This document shows, one piece after another, positions 1 through 8,737 of a stretch of 64,000 nt of DNA. Location of the stretch: positions 620,001 through 684,000 of the forward strand of contig NZ_CCXR01000001.1 in NCBI RefSeq assembly GCF_000821085.1, read 5' to 3'. The notes beneath the pieces were generated by a model. That model did not search any database, had not been told where the DNA came from, and worked only from the letters and a program-made list of their open reading frames with translations. Source of the stretch: Bacillus sp. B-jedd. Lineage in GTDB: Bacteria; Bacillota; Bacilli; Bacillales; Cytobacillaceae. Made by a program: the position numbers and the translations under genes. Position 1 is the first letter of the stretch. Each line of letters begins with the position of its first letter.

Positions 1-198
1 GCCCTGTTCATGCCTGAATAGCAGGTGTTTAATTTGGTCCCTGGCCCGATAGATGGCATCGTAAATGGGGAGTACCGCCCCTCCCGGATATCCAAAGATC
101 GTATCGACGCCCTCGCTCACTAATGATTCAATTAGGACATCGGCACCCGTTTTTGGTGTGACAGCCCGCTCCATGGCCGGCATTGCTTCCACTTTCAC
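1..198 (-). CDS. ilvB: Acetolactate synthase large subunit, N-terminal part (cut by window edge)
   Basis: Sixty-six codons read into the left edge of the window. The protein begins with a short leader and then shows the thiamine-diphosphate enzyme N-terminus: [20 protein letters not shown], then [12 protein letters not shown] and FRHEQG. The glutamate of HEQ would be the ThDP-activating residue. The family condenses two pyruvates, or pyruvate and 2-oxobutyrate, in the first common step of branched-chain amino acid synthesis. A GTG start at 198 was chosen because a GGAGGG ribosome binding site lies 8 bases upstream; an internal ATG follows five codons later. It is preceded by a T-box leader and lies downstream of ilvE and ilvD on the same strand. 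Confidence 0.9.
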   Translation of the reverse strand, partial: MKVEAMPAMERAVTPKTGADVLIESLVSEGVDTIFGYPGGAVLPIYDAIYRARDQIKHLLFRHEQG

Positions 199-281
199 GT
201 TGAAATCCCTCCAGTTTTTACTTATTTTTTTCTTTGCTTTTTTCCACTCAGGGGACATCAGGCTTTTATGCTTTAGCAAAT

Positions 282-349
282 AAAAAAGCCTTTTCTCCCG
301 CGAAACTCCTGCCGTTTTGTTAACAGCTGGATTTTCGGGGAGAAAAGGC
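282..349 (-). terminator. T-box intrinsic terminator
   Basis: On the minus strand the arms GCCTTTTCTCCCC and GGGAGAAAAGGC flank a long loop and are followed by a run of T residues. This is the terminator alternative of the T-box leader. Confidence 0.85.
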
Positions 350-600
350 ATTGATCTTTTCTCGGTACCACCCGGATTCACAGCAGTCTTGCAACTGCTG
401 CCTCATGAAGCGGAAAAGGGCTCCGCTCCGTTTTTGTAACAGGTGCTGAAAAACACCCGGCTAAGCCTAGTTGGGATGGCCCGTTCAGCTTAACACTCAG
501 GGAGGATGTCGGAATAAGCGGTATTTCCGGGCTTCCACCATCCCCGGCTCTCTGTGAATACCGAACTCTCATTCCTTTATTCCCGTCATCGATTTCGTGA
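282..600 (-). promoter_or_regulatory. T-box riboswitch leader of ilvB
   Basis: Read on the minus strand, the 330-base gap between ilvD and ilvB has T-box architecture. It holds a long stem I region with an AGAGA-type bulge and a pair of arms CGGTATT/AATACCG, and the conserved T-box core GGGTGGTACCGAG at 373-361. The following GAGAAAAG can pair with CTTTTCTC as antiterminator, and the same CTTTTCTC is also an arm of the terminator. Uncharged tRNA binding would favour antitermination and ilvB transcription. The specifier codon is not resolved by eye: the candidate stretch GACATCCTCCCTG offers ATC (Ile) and CTC (Leu). No separate promoter fits between the ilvD stop and the leader, so it probably acts on read-through from ilvE-ilvD. 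Confidence 0.85.
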
Positions 601-611
601 TATACGATTCT

Positions 612-2279
612 CTAGAACTTCATGATTCCGCCTGTGCTGGCAGAAGTGACAAGCTTAGCGTATTTTGCCAGATAGCCGGTTTTGATTTTCGGCTCTGGTT
701 TCACCCAGCTTTTTCGCCTTTCCTCCAATACATCGCCATCAATAATCAGGTTGATGGAACGTGCCTCAAGGTCAATTATGATGAGGTCCCCGCTTTCAAC
801 AAAGGCGATAGGTCCGCCCTCGGCTGCTTCAGGGGAGATGTGGCCGACTGAGATGCCGCGGCTCGCCCCTGAAAAGCGGCCGTCTGTAAGGAGCGCGACT
901 TCCTTATCAAGTCCTCGGCCGGCAATGGCCGCGGTTGGTGCGAGCATTTCTGGCATTCCCGGTCCGCCTTTAGGGCCTTCGTAACGGATGACGACGACGT
1001 GCCCTGATTTGACAGTTCCGTTGTCAATTCCCGCCTGTGCTTCTTCCTGAGATTCAAACACAATTGCTTCCCCGGTGAATCTCTTAATTGAAGGATCGAC
1101 TGCGCCGACCTTAATGACGCCGCCATCAGGGGCGATATTGCCGAACAGGATGGACAAACCGCCAACCGGGCTATAAGGGTTGTCTTTTCTTCGGATGACC
1201 TGATCGTTGGTGATTTCGGCATCCTTTACACTTTCATAAAGAGTTTCCCCGGTAATCGTGAGGGCTTCTTTATGAATCAGCCCGTCAATTTTGCATAACT
1301 CGTGAATAATCGCACTAACCCCGCCGGCATTATGGACATCCTGCATCGAATAATCGGAAGCCGGGCTAATTTTTGAAAGATAAGGAACGCGCTCTGCAAT
1401 GCGGTTGATCTCCTGAAGGTCATAATCGATACCCGCTTCATGGGCAATGGCCAATGTGTGCAGGACCGTATTCGTTGAGCCGCCCATCGCCATGTCGAGT
1501 GCGAAGGCATTATCAAAAGCTTCCTTCGTCATAATGTCGCGCGGCTTGATATCTTTTTTGACCAAATCAATCAAATGTTTCGCTGCCCTGTTAATCAATT
1601 CGTGCCTTGTGTTGGAGGTGGCAACAATGGTTCCATTGCCGGGAACCGTCATGCCAAGCACTTCCATCAGACAGTTCATTGAATTGGCGGTGAACATGCC
1701 GGAGCAGGAACCGCAAGTCGGGCAGGCATTTGTTTCAATGTCCAGCAATTCCTGCTGGGTAATCGTCCCTTGGTTATAGGCACCGACGCCTTCGAAAACG
1801 GAAACGAGGGAAAGCGGCTTGCCTGTTGAGGAAACACCTGCTTCCATCGGTCCGCCCGAGACGAAAACAGAAGGGACGTTTGTCCTCGCCGCCGCCATCA
1901 GCATTCCTGGCGTAATCTTGTCGCAGTTCGGAATATAGAAGACCCCGTCAAACCAGTGGGCGTTAATAACTGTTTCCGCGCTGTCGGCAATGATTTCACG
2001 GCTTGGGAGCGAATAGCGCATCCCGATGTGTCCCATCGCAATCCCATCATCGACGCCGATTGTGTTGAATTCGAATGGGACGCCGCCCGCATCCCGAATC
2101 GCCTGCTTGACGACCTCTGCAAAAACATTCAGATGTTTATGGCCGGGAATAATATCAATATATGAATTGCAAACTCCGATAAAAGGTTTTTCAAGATCGC
2201 TTGTTTTTACTCCGGTTGCATACAGTAAACTCCGGTGAGGAGCCCTGTCGAACCCTATTTTAATCATATCGCTTCGCAT
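612..2279 (-). CDS. ilvD: Dihydroxy-acid dehydratase
   Basis: This 555-residue enzyme removes water from 2,3-dihydroxy-isovalerate and 2,3-dihydroxy-3-methylvalerate in valine and isoleucine synthesis. Visible IlvD/Edd family marks are CDKITPGM, the cluster-binding stretch [19 protein letters not shown], and GRFSGASRG near the C-terminus with the catalytic serine. The frame is open upstream of 2279, but the ATG there gives the family's usual [14 protein letters not shown] N-terminus and follows AAGGAGG at good spacing. It begins 10 bases after ilvE ends, so the two are surely cotranscribed. The usual ilvB-N-C-leu partners would lie beyond the left edge. Confidence 0.97.
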   Translation of the reverse strand: MRSDMIKIGFDRAPHRSLLYATGVKTSDLEKPFIGVCNSYIDIIPGHKHLNVFAEVVKQAIRDAGGVPFEFNTIGVDDGIAMGHIGMRYSLPSREIIADSAETVINAHWFDGVFYIPNCDKITPGMLMAAARTNVPSVFVSGGPMEAGVSSTGKPLSLVSVFEGVGAYNQGTITQQELLDIETNACPTCGSCSGMFTANSMNCLMEVLGMTVPGNGTIVATSNTRHELINRAAKHLIDLVKKDIKPRDIMTKEAFDNAFALDMAMGGSTNTVLHTLAIAHEAGIDYDLQEINRIAERVPYLSKISPASDYSMQDVHNAGGVSAIIHELCKIDGLIHKEALTITGETLYESVKDAEITNDQVIRRKDNPYSPVGGLSILFGNIAPDGGVIKVGAVDPSIKRFTGEAIVFESQEEAQAGIDNGTVKSGHVVVIRYEGPKGGPGMPEMLAPTAAIAGRGLDKEVALLTDGRFSGASRGISVGHISPEAAEGGPIAFVESGDLIIIDLEARSINLIIDGDVLEERRKSWVKPEPKIKTGYLAKYAKLVTSASTGGIMKF

Positions 2280-2289
2280 GATGACCTCC

Positions 2290-3198
2290 TTAGCCCACGA
2301 CCGCTTTTTGTTTGGCCTCCGGGTAGCATTGGACGCCATCCACCAGTACGAGCTTTCTGAACTCCTCGAGGAGGTGATTCGTGATTGTCCCCGGTTTTCC
2401 GTCACCGATCTTCCGTCTGTCTACATCAATGACGGCGATGACCTCGACTGCAGTGCCGGTAAGAAAAACTTCGTCGGCGACATATACGTCATGCCGGGTG
2501 AATGGCCGTTCAACGACTTCATATCCATTTTCCCTGGCAAGGTCGATAATGGCGTTTCTCGTAATGCCTTCCAATGCCCCGAGATAAACTGGCGGGGTAT
2601 AAATGACTCCGTTCTTGATGATGAAAATGTTGTCAGCGGAGCCTTCAGTTACATATCCTTCGTCATTTAGCATGAGCGCCTCATCAACGCCTGCCTGGTT
2701 CGCTTCAAGCTTAACCAAAATATTGTTCAAATAGTTAAGGGATTTGATTTGTGGGCTCAATACATCCGGACGGTTCCGCCTTGTCGCGACTGAACCGACT
2801 TTCAACCCGCGGTCATATAGTTCTTTCGGAAAAAGGGACAGCGGCTCGGCTATCACGATTACCCTTGGCTTTGAACATGACGCCGGATCAAGCCCCAGGT
2901 TTCCCATGCCCCTGGAAACTACCACGCGTATGTAAGCGCTGGATAATTCATTTTTACGTACCGTTTCCACAATGATTTGGGTCATTTCCTCGGCTGTATA
3001 GGGAATGGCCAACATGATGGAATGGGCTGATTCGTAAAGCCTCTTCAAGTGCGCATCCAGACGGAAAACATTTCCGCTGTAAACCCGGATTCCCTCGAAA
3101 ACTCCATCGCCGTAAAGAAAACCATGGTCGTATACTGAAACGACCGCATCTTCTTTCCTGACAAACTCACCACCAAGAAAAATATACTGACTGCCCAA
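2290..3198 (-). CDS. ilvE: Branched-chain amino acid aminotransferase (class IV)
   Basis: This 302-residue protein is of the short class IV aminotransferase type. It opens with a [10 protein letters not shown] motif, then [18 protein letters not shown], with the PLP lysine expected in [11 protein letters not shown] and the [13 protein letters not shown] motif. It transfers the amino group between glutamate and the 2-oxo acids of Val, Ile and Leu. The TTG at 3198 is preferred: AGAGGAG lies about 11 bases upstream, whereas the GTG at 3210 would overlap the ribosome binding site. It is the first gene of ilvE-ilvD-ilvB, with a promoter and candidate CcpA and CodY sites upstream. Confidence 0.93.
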   Translation of the reverse strand: MGSQYIFLGGEFVRKEDAVVSVYDHGFLYGDGVFEGIRVYSGNVFRLDAHLKRLYESAHSIMLAIPYTAEEMTQIIVETVRKNELSSAYIRVVVSRGMGNLGLDPASCSKPRVIVIAEPLSLFPKELYDRGLKVGSVATRRNRPDVLSPQIKSLNYLNNILVKLEANQAGVDEALMLNDEGYVTEGSADNIFIIKNGVIYTPPVYLGALEGITRNAIIDLARENGYEVVERPFTRHDVYVADEVFLTGTAVEVIAVIDVDRRKIGDGKPGTITNHLLEEFRKLVLVDGVQCYPEAKQKAVVG

Positions 3199-3347
3199 AA
3201 CAACTTCCACTCCTCTTTAACCATTCAAAAGGTTTGATATATTCACAGTGTCTTAAAATAGTTGGTAATTCCCTGAAAAGTCGTCCTTTCAAATAGTGAA
3301 ATATCATTACGTGAAAGTGATAACTTACTTTTCTGAGATTTCCGTTA

Positions 3348-3376
3348 ATAATACACCCATCCTTTAGCACTTTCAA
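3348..3376 (-). promoter_or_regulatory. Sigma-A promoter of ilvE operon, with CodY-like box
   Basis: On the minus strand TTGAAA (3376-3371), a 17-base spacer and TATTAT (3353-3348) form a good vegetative promoter for ilvE. Just downstream, 3327-3341 matches the CodY consensus AATTTTCNGAAAATT at 12 of 15 positions and would overlap the transcription start. That fits repression by CodY, which is known for ilv operons in Bacillus; the box itself is inferred. Confidence 0.6.
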
Positions 3377-3422
3377 GTCAAAAAATAGCAATTATCTGAC
3401 AAGTTAGAATTTTCGTTTAACA

Positions 3423-3437
3423 TGATAGCGTTTACAA
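3423..3437 (-). promoter_or_regulatory. Candidate cre site (CcpA)
   Basis: Minus-strand TTGTAAACGCTATCA fits the cre consensus WTGNAANCGNWNNCA at every fixed position. It lies about 90 bases upstream of the predicted ilvE transcription start. CcpA activates the B. subtilis ilv-leu operon from an upstream site, so an activating role here is a reasonable inference. Confidence 0.65.
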
Positions 3438-3512
3438 TGTTGACAGGTCAGGGATAATAGAAAAAATAAATTTTTTTATTTTTTTTTGCTTTGTTATCCT
3501 TGATTGGTGATT

Positions 3513-3768
3513 TCCACTCCGGGGACATGCTTTCCGCGGGGCGGACCGTGGAGCCTCCTCGGCGTCATAGACGCCTGTTTGTCCAGCTGCAGCGCCTAGC
3601 CCCTCGAGGTCGCTTCGGTCCCGAATGTGAAGTCAAAGAACGACTTCCCCTTCTGGCCCTCCAGCGCTGGTCGGGGCTGAACAAGGCGCTTTCGCTTTTC
3701 GAGGGGTCTCCACGTGCCGCTTCATCCCGCCGGAGTCAGTCCCCTCCGTTCCAATCAACTTCACCGAA
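3513..3768 (+). repeat. Composite dispersed intergenic repeat (copy A)
   Basis: The outer parts, about 3513-3578 and 3703-3768, match the reverse complement of the repeat at 22150-22310. Shared blocks include CTTTCCGCGGGGC, GTGGAGCCTCCTCGG, GGGGTCTCC and ATCCCGC-GGAGTC. The middle (3579-3702) is absent from that copy and carries its own inverted arms CCCCTCGA/TCGAGGGG. No credible gene is present: one open frame crosses it but has no ribosome binding site or recognisable domain. Similar GC-rich palindromic repeats are common between genes in Bacillaceae; their function is not established. Confidence 0.7.
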
Positions 3769-3970
3769 AATTAACAACCACCTTTTAACTAAGATATTTT
3801 TAAAAAAATGCAAACAGTCCTGATGTGAAAATAAGGCTTTCCTTGCTTTGTCAGGAAAAGGTTCCAAGGAAGTACATGAAGGAATTCAAAAAGAAATAAG
3901 CGTATAATAAGAAAGTATTTTTGAAAGAGGGAGGCTCCTGCCGCACTATAGGGGGCAGGATGGACAGAAA

Positions 3971-5911
3971 ATGAAAAAAATAGATATAAAAGGGGATAGT
4001 TCTGCATCCCACACACTTTTGCAAACATTCCAAAGCGCATTTATTTACAAAAAAAATCCGTTTCCCTGGAGGAAAGCAATTTGCGCAGGCCTGGCTTCAT
4101 CCCTGCCAATCCTGTTAGGGCTTTTATTTGGGCATATGAAATTAGGGCTCGCCGCAGGGATGGGTGGATTTGCGTATTTATACGTTTTTAACCAGCCTTA
4201 CGCCCAGCGTGCCAAAATGCTTTTCTTAATCGTGGCGGGACTTGCCTTGTCAATGGCTTTGGGCATTCTGCTGGCTCCTTATCCTCTTGGCATGGCCATT
4301 GGGCTGGGGATAACAGGAGCAGTTGGAATTTTTATATTTGGGGCGCTGAGGATTACTGGACCTTCGGCAATCTTTTTCGTTTTATGCTTTGCTATCGCAT
4401 CAGGAATCCCCGCAACTCCGGCCGATGCCCCAATCCGCGGAGGACTAGTATTTTTAGGGGGAACTTTGTCCTGGCTAATCGCCATGGCGGGATGGTTTAT
4501 CAATCCGCACGGACCTGAAACCGCAGCCGTTAAAAAGGTGTATACCCAGTTGGCGGGCTTTGCGGCTAATACTGGACAAGAAAGCATAGCCGGGGAACAG
4601 CACAAAACGGTCGCTGCCTTAAAGGAAGCGGAAGAAATCCTTCTGGCAGGCTATTCTTTTTGGACGAATAGTGAGCTGTATAAGCGCTTGTACCTGTTGA
4701 ATGATCACGCTAATCGTTTGTTTCTGGAACTATTGGAGCTTTCGCGTGAGGGAAACAGCCTTCCTGCCGAAGTTGGACAATCGCTGCTCGCGATTGCTGA
4801 AGCAATTGGTTCGAGGAAGAAAAACATGGAGAAAATTCTCCAGCCAGACCGGGCTGATGAAAGGATTGCCGGATTATTCAGCGAAATATATGATGCGGAT
4901 GCCATTTTAAATGAGCCGATTGAAAAGATCAACCGTACTGTGAAAATTGCCAAGCCTTCAATAAAAACGCTGTTGCTTGGTGCTTTTGATAAGAATTCGA
5001 TTGTTTTTTTATCGGCATTGAGATACGGACTGGTTCTCCTGTTTGCCACTCTCCTGGCTCATGCCCTGCCCGTTGAGCGGTCATACTGGATTCCGCTATC
5101 ATGTGGTTCTGTCATGCTTGGGTCAACAATCATCGCTACCTATCACAGAGCGATCCAGCGGACCTTCGGAACAATTGCCGGGCTAATCATAGCAAGTCTG
5201 CTGCTCATGAATATTCAAAATGGCTATATGGTGGCGGCCGCTATTTTTGCACTGACCTTTTTGACAGAAATGTTCATCGTTCGGAACTATGCCATAGCCG
5301 TTGTATTCATCACCCCGTCAGCTTTGCTGATTGCTGAGTATTCCACAAACATCCATGACTTTACATTTTTTGCAACAGCCAGGGCCGAGAATATTATCAT
5401 TGGCAGCCTAATAGGCCTGTTCGGTGTATTCTTATTTGGGCGCAAGGCGGCTTCTGGAAGGTTAAATCATTTTCTTGCAAAAACAATTCGAAGCCAAGGA
5501 CAGTACCTGGTCGCGCTGTTTTCAGAAAGGAATGGGAACATGTCTTTTCATGAAAGCAGGGAAAGCAGAAAAATGCATATAAACCTGGTAAATCTGTCGA
5601 CTGTTTATGTTACAGCTTTAGGAGAAAATGCTGCGAGGAAAAAGCAATTGGAATCTCTGTGGCCGGCAATTTTTTCGATTGAAATGTTAGGCTACTACCT
5701 TGACTCTGCTTTAAAATACGATAAGCGAGCGGCCTTGTCGGACGATGTACTGGCCCAGCTGCTTTATACCTTTGAAACAATGGCGAGGTCAGCGGAACAG
5801 AACATTCCGGTGGGGCAGAGAGAAATCCCTGAAATGAAGGGGTTTGAAAAGATTCGGAACGAGATTTTAAGCCTGCAAAAATCATTGAGTTTTGGGGAAA
5901 AAACCGTTTAA
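3971..5911 (+). CDS. FUSC family inner-membrane protein
   Basis: This 646-residue protein has two hydrophobic blocks, at about residues 35-170 and 340-470, separated and followed by soluble segments. The layout is that of FUSC/YccS-type proteins, which relate to aromatic-acid efflux (AaeB) proteins. The N-terminal block holds GLAAGMGGFAYLYVFNQPY and the second block includes LPVERSYWIPLSCGSVMLGS, matching the conserved PxRxYW-like signature of the family. A transport role, probably export of small hydrophobic acids or dyes, is inferred only. It is a single gene followed by yunB on the same strand, with a clear intergenic gap. Confidence 0.8.
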   Translation: MKKIDIKGDSSASHTLLQTFQSAFIYKKNPFPWRKAICAGLASSLPILLGLLFGHMKLGLAAGMGGFAYLYVFNQPYAQRAKMLFLIVAGLALSMALGILLAPYPLGMAIGLGITGAVGIFIFGALRITGPSAIFFVLCFAIASGIPATPADAPIRGGLVFLGGTLSWLIAMAGWFINPHGPETAAVKKVYTQLAGFAANTGQESIAGEQHKTVAALKEAEEILLAGYSFWTNSELYKRLYLLNDHANRLFLELLELSREGNSLPAEVGQSLLAIAEAIGSRKKNMEKILQPDRADERIAGLFSEIYDADAILNEPIEKINRTVKIAKPSIKTLLLGAFDKNSIVFLSALRYGLVLLFATLLAHALPVERSYWIPLSCGSVMLGSTIIATYHRAIQRTFGTIAGLIIASLLLMNIQNGYMVAAAIFALTFLTEMFIVRNYAIAVVFITPSALLIAEYSTNIHDFTFFATARAENIIIGSLIGLFGVFLFGRKAASGRLNHFLAKTIRSQGQYLVALFSERNGNMSFHESRESRKMHINLVNLSTVYVTALGENAARKKQLESLWPAIFSIEMLGYYLDSALKYDKRAALSDDVLAQLLYTFETMARSAEQNIPVGQREIPEMKGFEKIRNEILSLQKSLSFGEKTV

Positions 5912-6062
5912 TAAAAGAGTGTTAATCTTATTTTGACATAACAATTAATCGATTTGTTACATGTTGGCTCTATTTGCCAAATGCCATGTAAAGGTGCTCC
6001 TGTACTACTCCCATTTACTTAAGCATATACAAGTAATAGGCTGTACAGAGGGAGGCCTGCGG

Positions 6063-6821
6063 ATGAAGATTAGAAGGCGCTATCGCAAGAAGGGACCGCT
6101 GCCTTTAAAATATGTACTATTAATTACCATAATTACGTTTGTTTTTGTATCTTACCAAAGTTTAAACTTAATCAATAAATACATTGAGCCAAGCTTGATA
6201 AAAATTGCTGAAACGAAGGCAAGGGAGTTTGCCTCCCAGGCGGTTAATAAGGCAATAACTGAAAATGCAATTGAAAACATTGATGTAGAGAAATTAATTA
6301 TTGTCCACAACAACTCTGGCGAAATTGGCTACAGTTTTAATTCCAAGCTATCTAATCGTGTAACTGCCGATGTAACGAATAGGGTCCAGAGGTATTTAAA
6401 CCTGCTGGAGGATGGGAACATAAAAGATTTGGAGGCATTTAAGGAATTTAATGTTGATAAATCTCAGCGACAAAAAGGCTTAATCTATGAAATCCCAATA
6501 GGAATGGCTACAAATAATATCCTGTTTTCGAATCTTGGTCCAAAGGTACCGGTGCGATTTGAAATAATTGGCGATGTGGTCGCGAATATTGATACAAAAA
6601 TTCGTGAGACGGGCATCAACAACACATACCTAGAAGTGTATGTCAAAACCCATGTCCAGATGAGCGTCATTATCCCATTGATCGATAAGGAAATTGATGT
6701 AGTTAATAGTGTGAAAATTGGTGATCTGTTTTTGCCCGGAAAAGTCCCGCAATATTATAACGGTGGAGGCAAGGGAGGCAGCGAAGTTAATCCCATTGTT
6801 ATACCAGATGGCGGCAGATAA
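6063..6821 (+). CDS. yunB: Sporulation protein YunB
   Basis: This 252-residue protein has one N-terminal membrane segment (about residues 16-34) after a very basic start. A soluble domain follows with the YunB marks NKYIEPSLIKIAETKAREFASQAVN (split here in writing), PIGMATNN and FxxLGPKVPVRFEIIGDV. YunB is a mother-cell protein of the sporulation sigma-E regulon with no known enzymatic activity. The ATG at 6063 has GGAGG 7 bases upstream. A CATATACA element at about 6025 resembles a sigma-E minus-10, but no convincing minus-35 was found. The C-terminus ends in a Gly/Asn-rich tail. Confidence 0.9.
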   Translation: MKIRRRYRKKGPLPLKYVLLITIITFVFVSYQSLNLINKYIEPSLIKIAETKAREFASQAVNKAITENAIENIDVEKLIIVHNNSGEIGYSFNSKLSNRVTADVTNRVQRYLNLLEDGNIKDLEAFKEFNVDKSQRQKGLIYEIPIGMATNNILFSNLGPKVPVRFEIIGDVVANIDTKIRETGINNTYLEVYVKTHVQMSVIIPLIDKEIDVVNSVKIGDLFLPGKVPQYYNGGGKGGSEVNPIVIPDGGR

Positions 6822-6822
6822 G

Positions 6823-6850
6823 GCCTGCAGATGATTCTGCAGGCTTTTTT
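6823..6850 (+). terminator. Intrinsic terminator after yunB
   Basis: Perfect arms GCCTGCAG/CTGCAGGC with a six-base loop are followed by TTTTTT. Confidence 0.9.
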
Positions 6851-6897
6851 ACATATGTCCCAAAAACATGGGGAGGCTAATTACGAGGAGGTGCGGG

Positions 6898-7371
6898 ATG
6901 AAAAAAGTAATGATCATACTTGGACTATTAGCCTTTATCGTATTGCCCAGTACCGATGTTTCGGCAAAACAGAACACAGACTGCAAAGTTTTGGAGCAAA
7001 TCTTTAAAACAAAGGTCGAGAAAGCTGATGGGGTTTGCAAGGTAAGAATTCCCCGAAAAAACCTTGAAGTGACCTATATGGGGAACAAGGTATCTCCGGA
7101 AATGGTTGATTTAGCATTTGAGTTAAGTTTCAAAAAAGTGGAAAGTCAAACGTTAGTAATGGGTGAGATGGCGTTGCTGCAAAAAGAGGTAAATCAGGTA
7201 GTGGATGAATTAAGAAAAGGTGGTCTTGAGGTTTCGGCTATCCATAATCACTGGTTAAATGAAAAACCAAGAATTATCTATGTCCATTTTCAAGGTAAGG
7301 GAGATATGGTTAAGCAGGCTAATACAATAATTAATGCGATTGCGTTAACAAAAGAGTATAAAGGCACCTAA
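6898..7371 (+). CDS. DUF1259 family exported protein (LppY/LpqO-like)
   Basis: This 157-residue protein has a signal peptide (basic start, hydrophobic residues 6-20, likely cleavage after VSA). A single DUF1259 domain follows, with the conserved stretch LEVSAIHNHWLNEKPRIIYV and a cysteine pair near residues 28 and 44. The family is named after mycobacterial lipoproteins LppY and LpqO; its biochemical role is unknown to me. The ATG at 6898 follows GAGGAGG at good spacing; an upstream in-frame ATG at 6868 lacks a site. It is a stand-alone gene closed by a terminator. Confidence 0.8.
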   Translation: MKKVMIILGLLAFIVLPSTDVSAKQNTDCKVLEQIFKTKVEKADGVCKVRIPRKNLEVTYMGNKVSPEMVDLAFELSFKKVESQTLVMGEMALLQKEVNQVVDELRKGGLEVSAIHNHWLNEKPRIIYVHFQGKGDMVKQANTIINAIALTKEYKGT

Positions 7372-7430
7372 TTAAAATAAGAGATAAAAAAAATACCTAA
7401 TGAAACTTCTAACCGATAAAGTTAACAAAG

Positions 7431-7461
7431 AAGGGGATCCTCATACAGGATTCCCTTTTTT
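7431..7461 (+). terminator. Intrinsic terminator after DUF1259 gene
   Basis: A near-perfect hairpin with arms GGGGATCCT and AGGATTCCC is followed by six T residues. The remaining bases up to 7640 hold no gene. Confidence 0.8.
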
Positions 7462-7640
7462 CGTGTGTAAAGCAGAAAAATTGAGAATACAGAGTATAGG
7501 CATACTCCCCACTAAAGTACTTCATATACAATAATATGGTAAAGCCAGTCCTATAGGATTCCATCTCTGGAAATTAAATCTATTAATAACGTAAACAAGT
7601 TAAAAAAGTTATTCCAGGAAAATATTTTAAGAATTAAATA

Positions 7641-7671
7641 TTGATAATTTTGAAAAGAGCCGTGATATAAT
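7641..7671 (+). promoter_or_regulatory. Candidate promoter of proline dehydrogenase gene
   Basis: TTGATA and TATAAT are separated by 19 bases. The minus-10 is perfect but the spacer is long, so sigma-A use is likely but not certain. Confidence 0.45.
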
Positions 7672-7700
7672 AGAGAAAAAAACAGCAAGGAGCAATTGGG

Positions 7701-8687
7701 ATGCTAAGAGACATTTTTATCGGACTTTCAAAAAACCAGCTTCTGAACACAGCTGCGAAAAACTACGGGTTGAAGCTTGGCGCGCAGAATGTTGTCGCCG
7801 GCACAACCATTGAAGAAACCATTGAAAGCATTAAAGAGCTCAACAGGCATGGGATTTCTGCAACTGTCGACAACCTTGGCGAGTTCGTCTATAAGGAAGA
7901 AGAAGCAACCGAAGCGAAGCTGCAAATCCTTAATGTGATCCAGGCAATTCATGACCATCAGGTTGATGCGCATATTTCAATCAAACCGACCCAGGTCGGC
8001 CTTGATATCGACTTCGATTTCTGCCTTGAGAATGTGAGGGAAATCGTTGCAAAGGCAGCGCAATATGATATGTTCGTCAATGTTGATATGGAAGACTCCG
8101 GCCATCTTGATGCAACCTTAAAATTGGTGGATGCGTTATCCGCTGATTATGATAATATCGGGACGGTCATCCAGGCTTATCTGCACGATGCCCAGAACCA
8201 GGTTGAAAAGTATCAAAATAGCCGCATCCGCCTTGTGAAAGGAGCTTATAAAGAGCCTGAGGAAATCGCTTATCAGAATAAAAGCGAAATCGATGCGAAC
8301 TATGTCAGCCTGATCGAATGGCATTTGCTGAATGGCAAGTTCACTTCGATTGCGACACATGACCATAACGTCATCAACCATGTGAAACAGTTTGTTAAAG
8401 AAAACAATATTCCGAATGAAAAATTTGAATTCCAGATGCTGTACGGCTTCCGCAGGGACATGCAGCTTCAATTGGCAAAAGAAGGCTACAACTTCTGCAC
8501 TTACGTACCATTCGGAAAAGACTGGTATGGCTACTTTATGCGCCGCCTTGCGGAACGGCCGCAAAACCTGAACCTCGTTTTCAAACAGGTCTTCAATAAG
8601 AAAACAAATACCATCCTTGGAGTTGCCGCAGGAGCATTCCTTGTGGGCAGGCTTTCAAAAGGGAAAGATAAGAAGGACAAACAGTAA
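7701..8687 (+). CDS. Proline dehydrogenase (FAD-dependent)
   Basis: This 328-residue protein is of the monofunctional Gram-positive PutB/FadM type. It oxidises proline to pyrroline-5-carboxylate and feeds electrons to the quinone pool. Visible family marks are SIKPTQVGL, VDMEDSG, RLVKGAYKEP, IATHDHNVI, FQMLYGFR, and YVPFGKDWYGYFMRRLAERPQN, all in the proline-dehydrogenase TIM-barrel order. The C-terminus adds a short hydrophobic segment (about residues 303-317) and a lysine-rich tail, which could tether the enzyme to the membrane. The start ATG follows AAGGAG. No P5C dehydrogenase gene is adjacent. Confidence 0.93.
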   Translation: MLRDIFIGLSKNQLLNTAAKNYGLKLGAQNVVAGTTIEETIESIKELNRHGISATVDNLGEFVYKEEEATEAKLQILNVIQAIHDHQVDAHISIKPTQVGLDIDFDFCLENVREIVAKAAQYDMFVNVDMEDSGHLDATLKLVDALSADYDNIGTVIQAYLHDAQNQVEKYQNSRIRLVKGAYKEPEEIAYQNKSEIDANYVSLIEWHLLNGKFTSIATHDHNVINHVKQFVKENNIPNEKFEFQMLYGFRRDMQLQLAKEGYNFCTYVPFGKDWYGYFMRRLAERPQNLNLVFKQVFNKKTNTILGVAAGAFLVGRLSKGKDKKDKQ

Positions 8688-8695
8688 TTAATCGA

Positions 8696-8737
8696 AACAG
8701 GCCGGAATCTCTGTATGGGGATTCCGCCTGTTTTTTA
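8696..8737 (+). terminator. Intrinsic terminator after proline dehydrogenase
   Basis: Arms of about 12 bases (AACAGGC-GGAATC and its complement) are followed by six T residues. The convergent germination gene ends at its distal edge. Confidence 0.85.

Noticed and set aside
234..262. Third copy of the dispersed repeat upstream of ilvB
   Set aside because: TTTCCACTCAGGGGACATCAGG resembles the head of copy A in about 20 bases only; too short to call a copy.
3491..3823. 110-residue open frame across the composite repeat
   Set aside because: It follows repeat sequence shared with a non-coding region at 22150-22310 and shows no plausible protein features.
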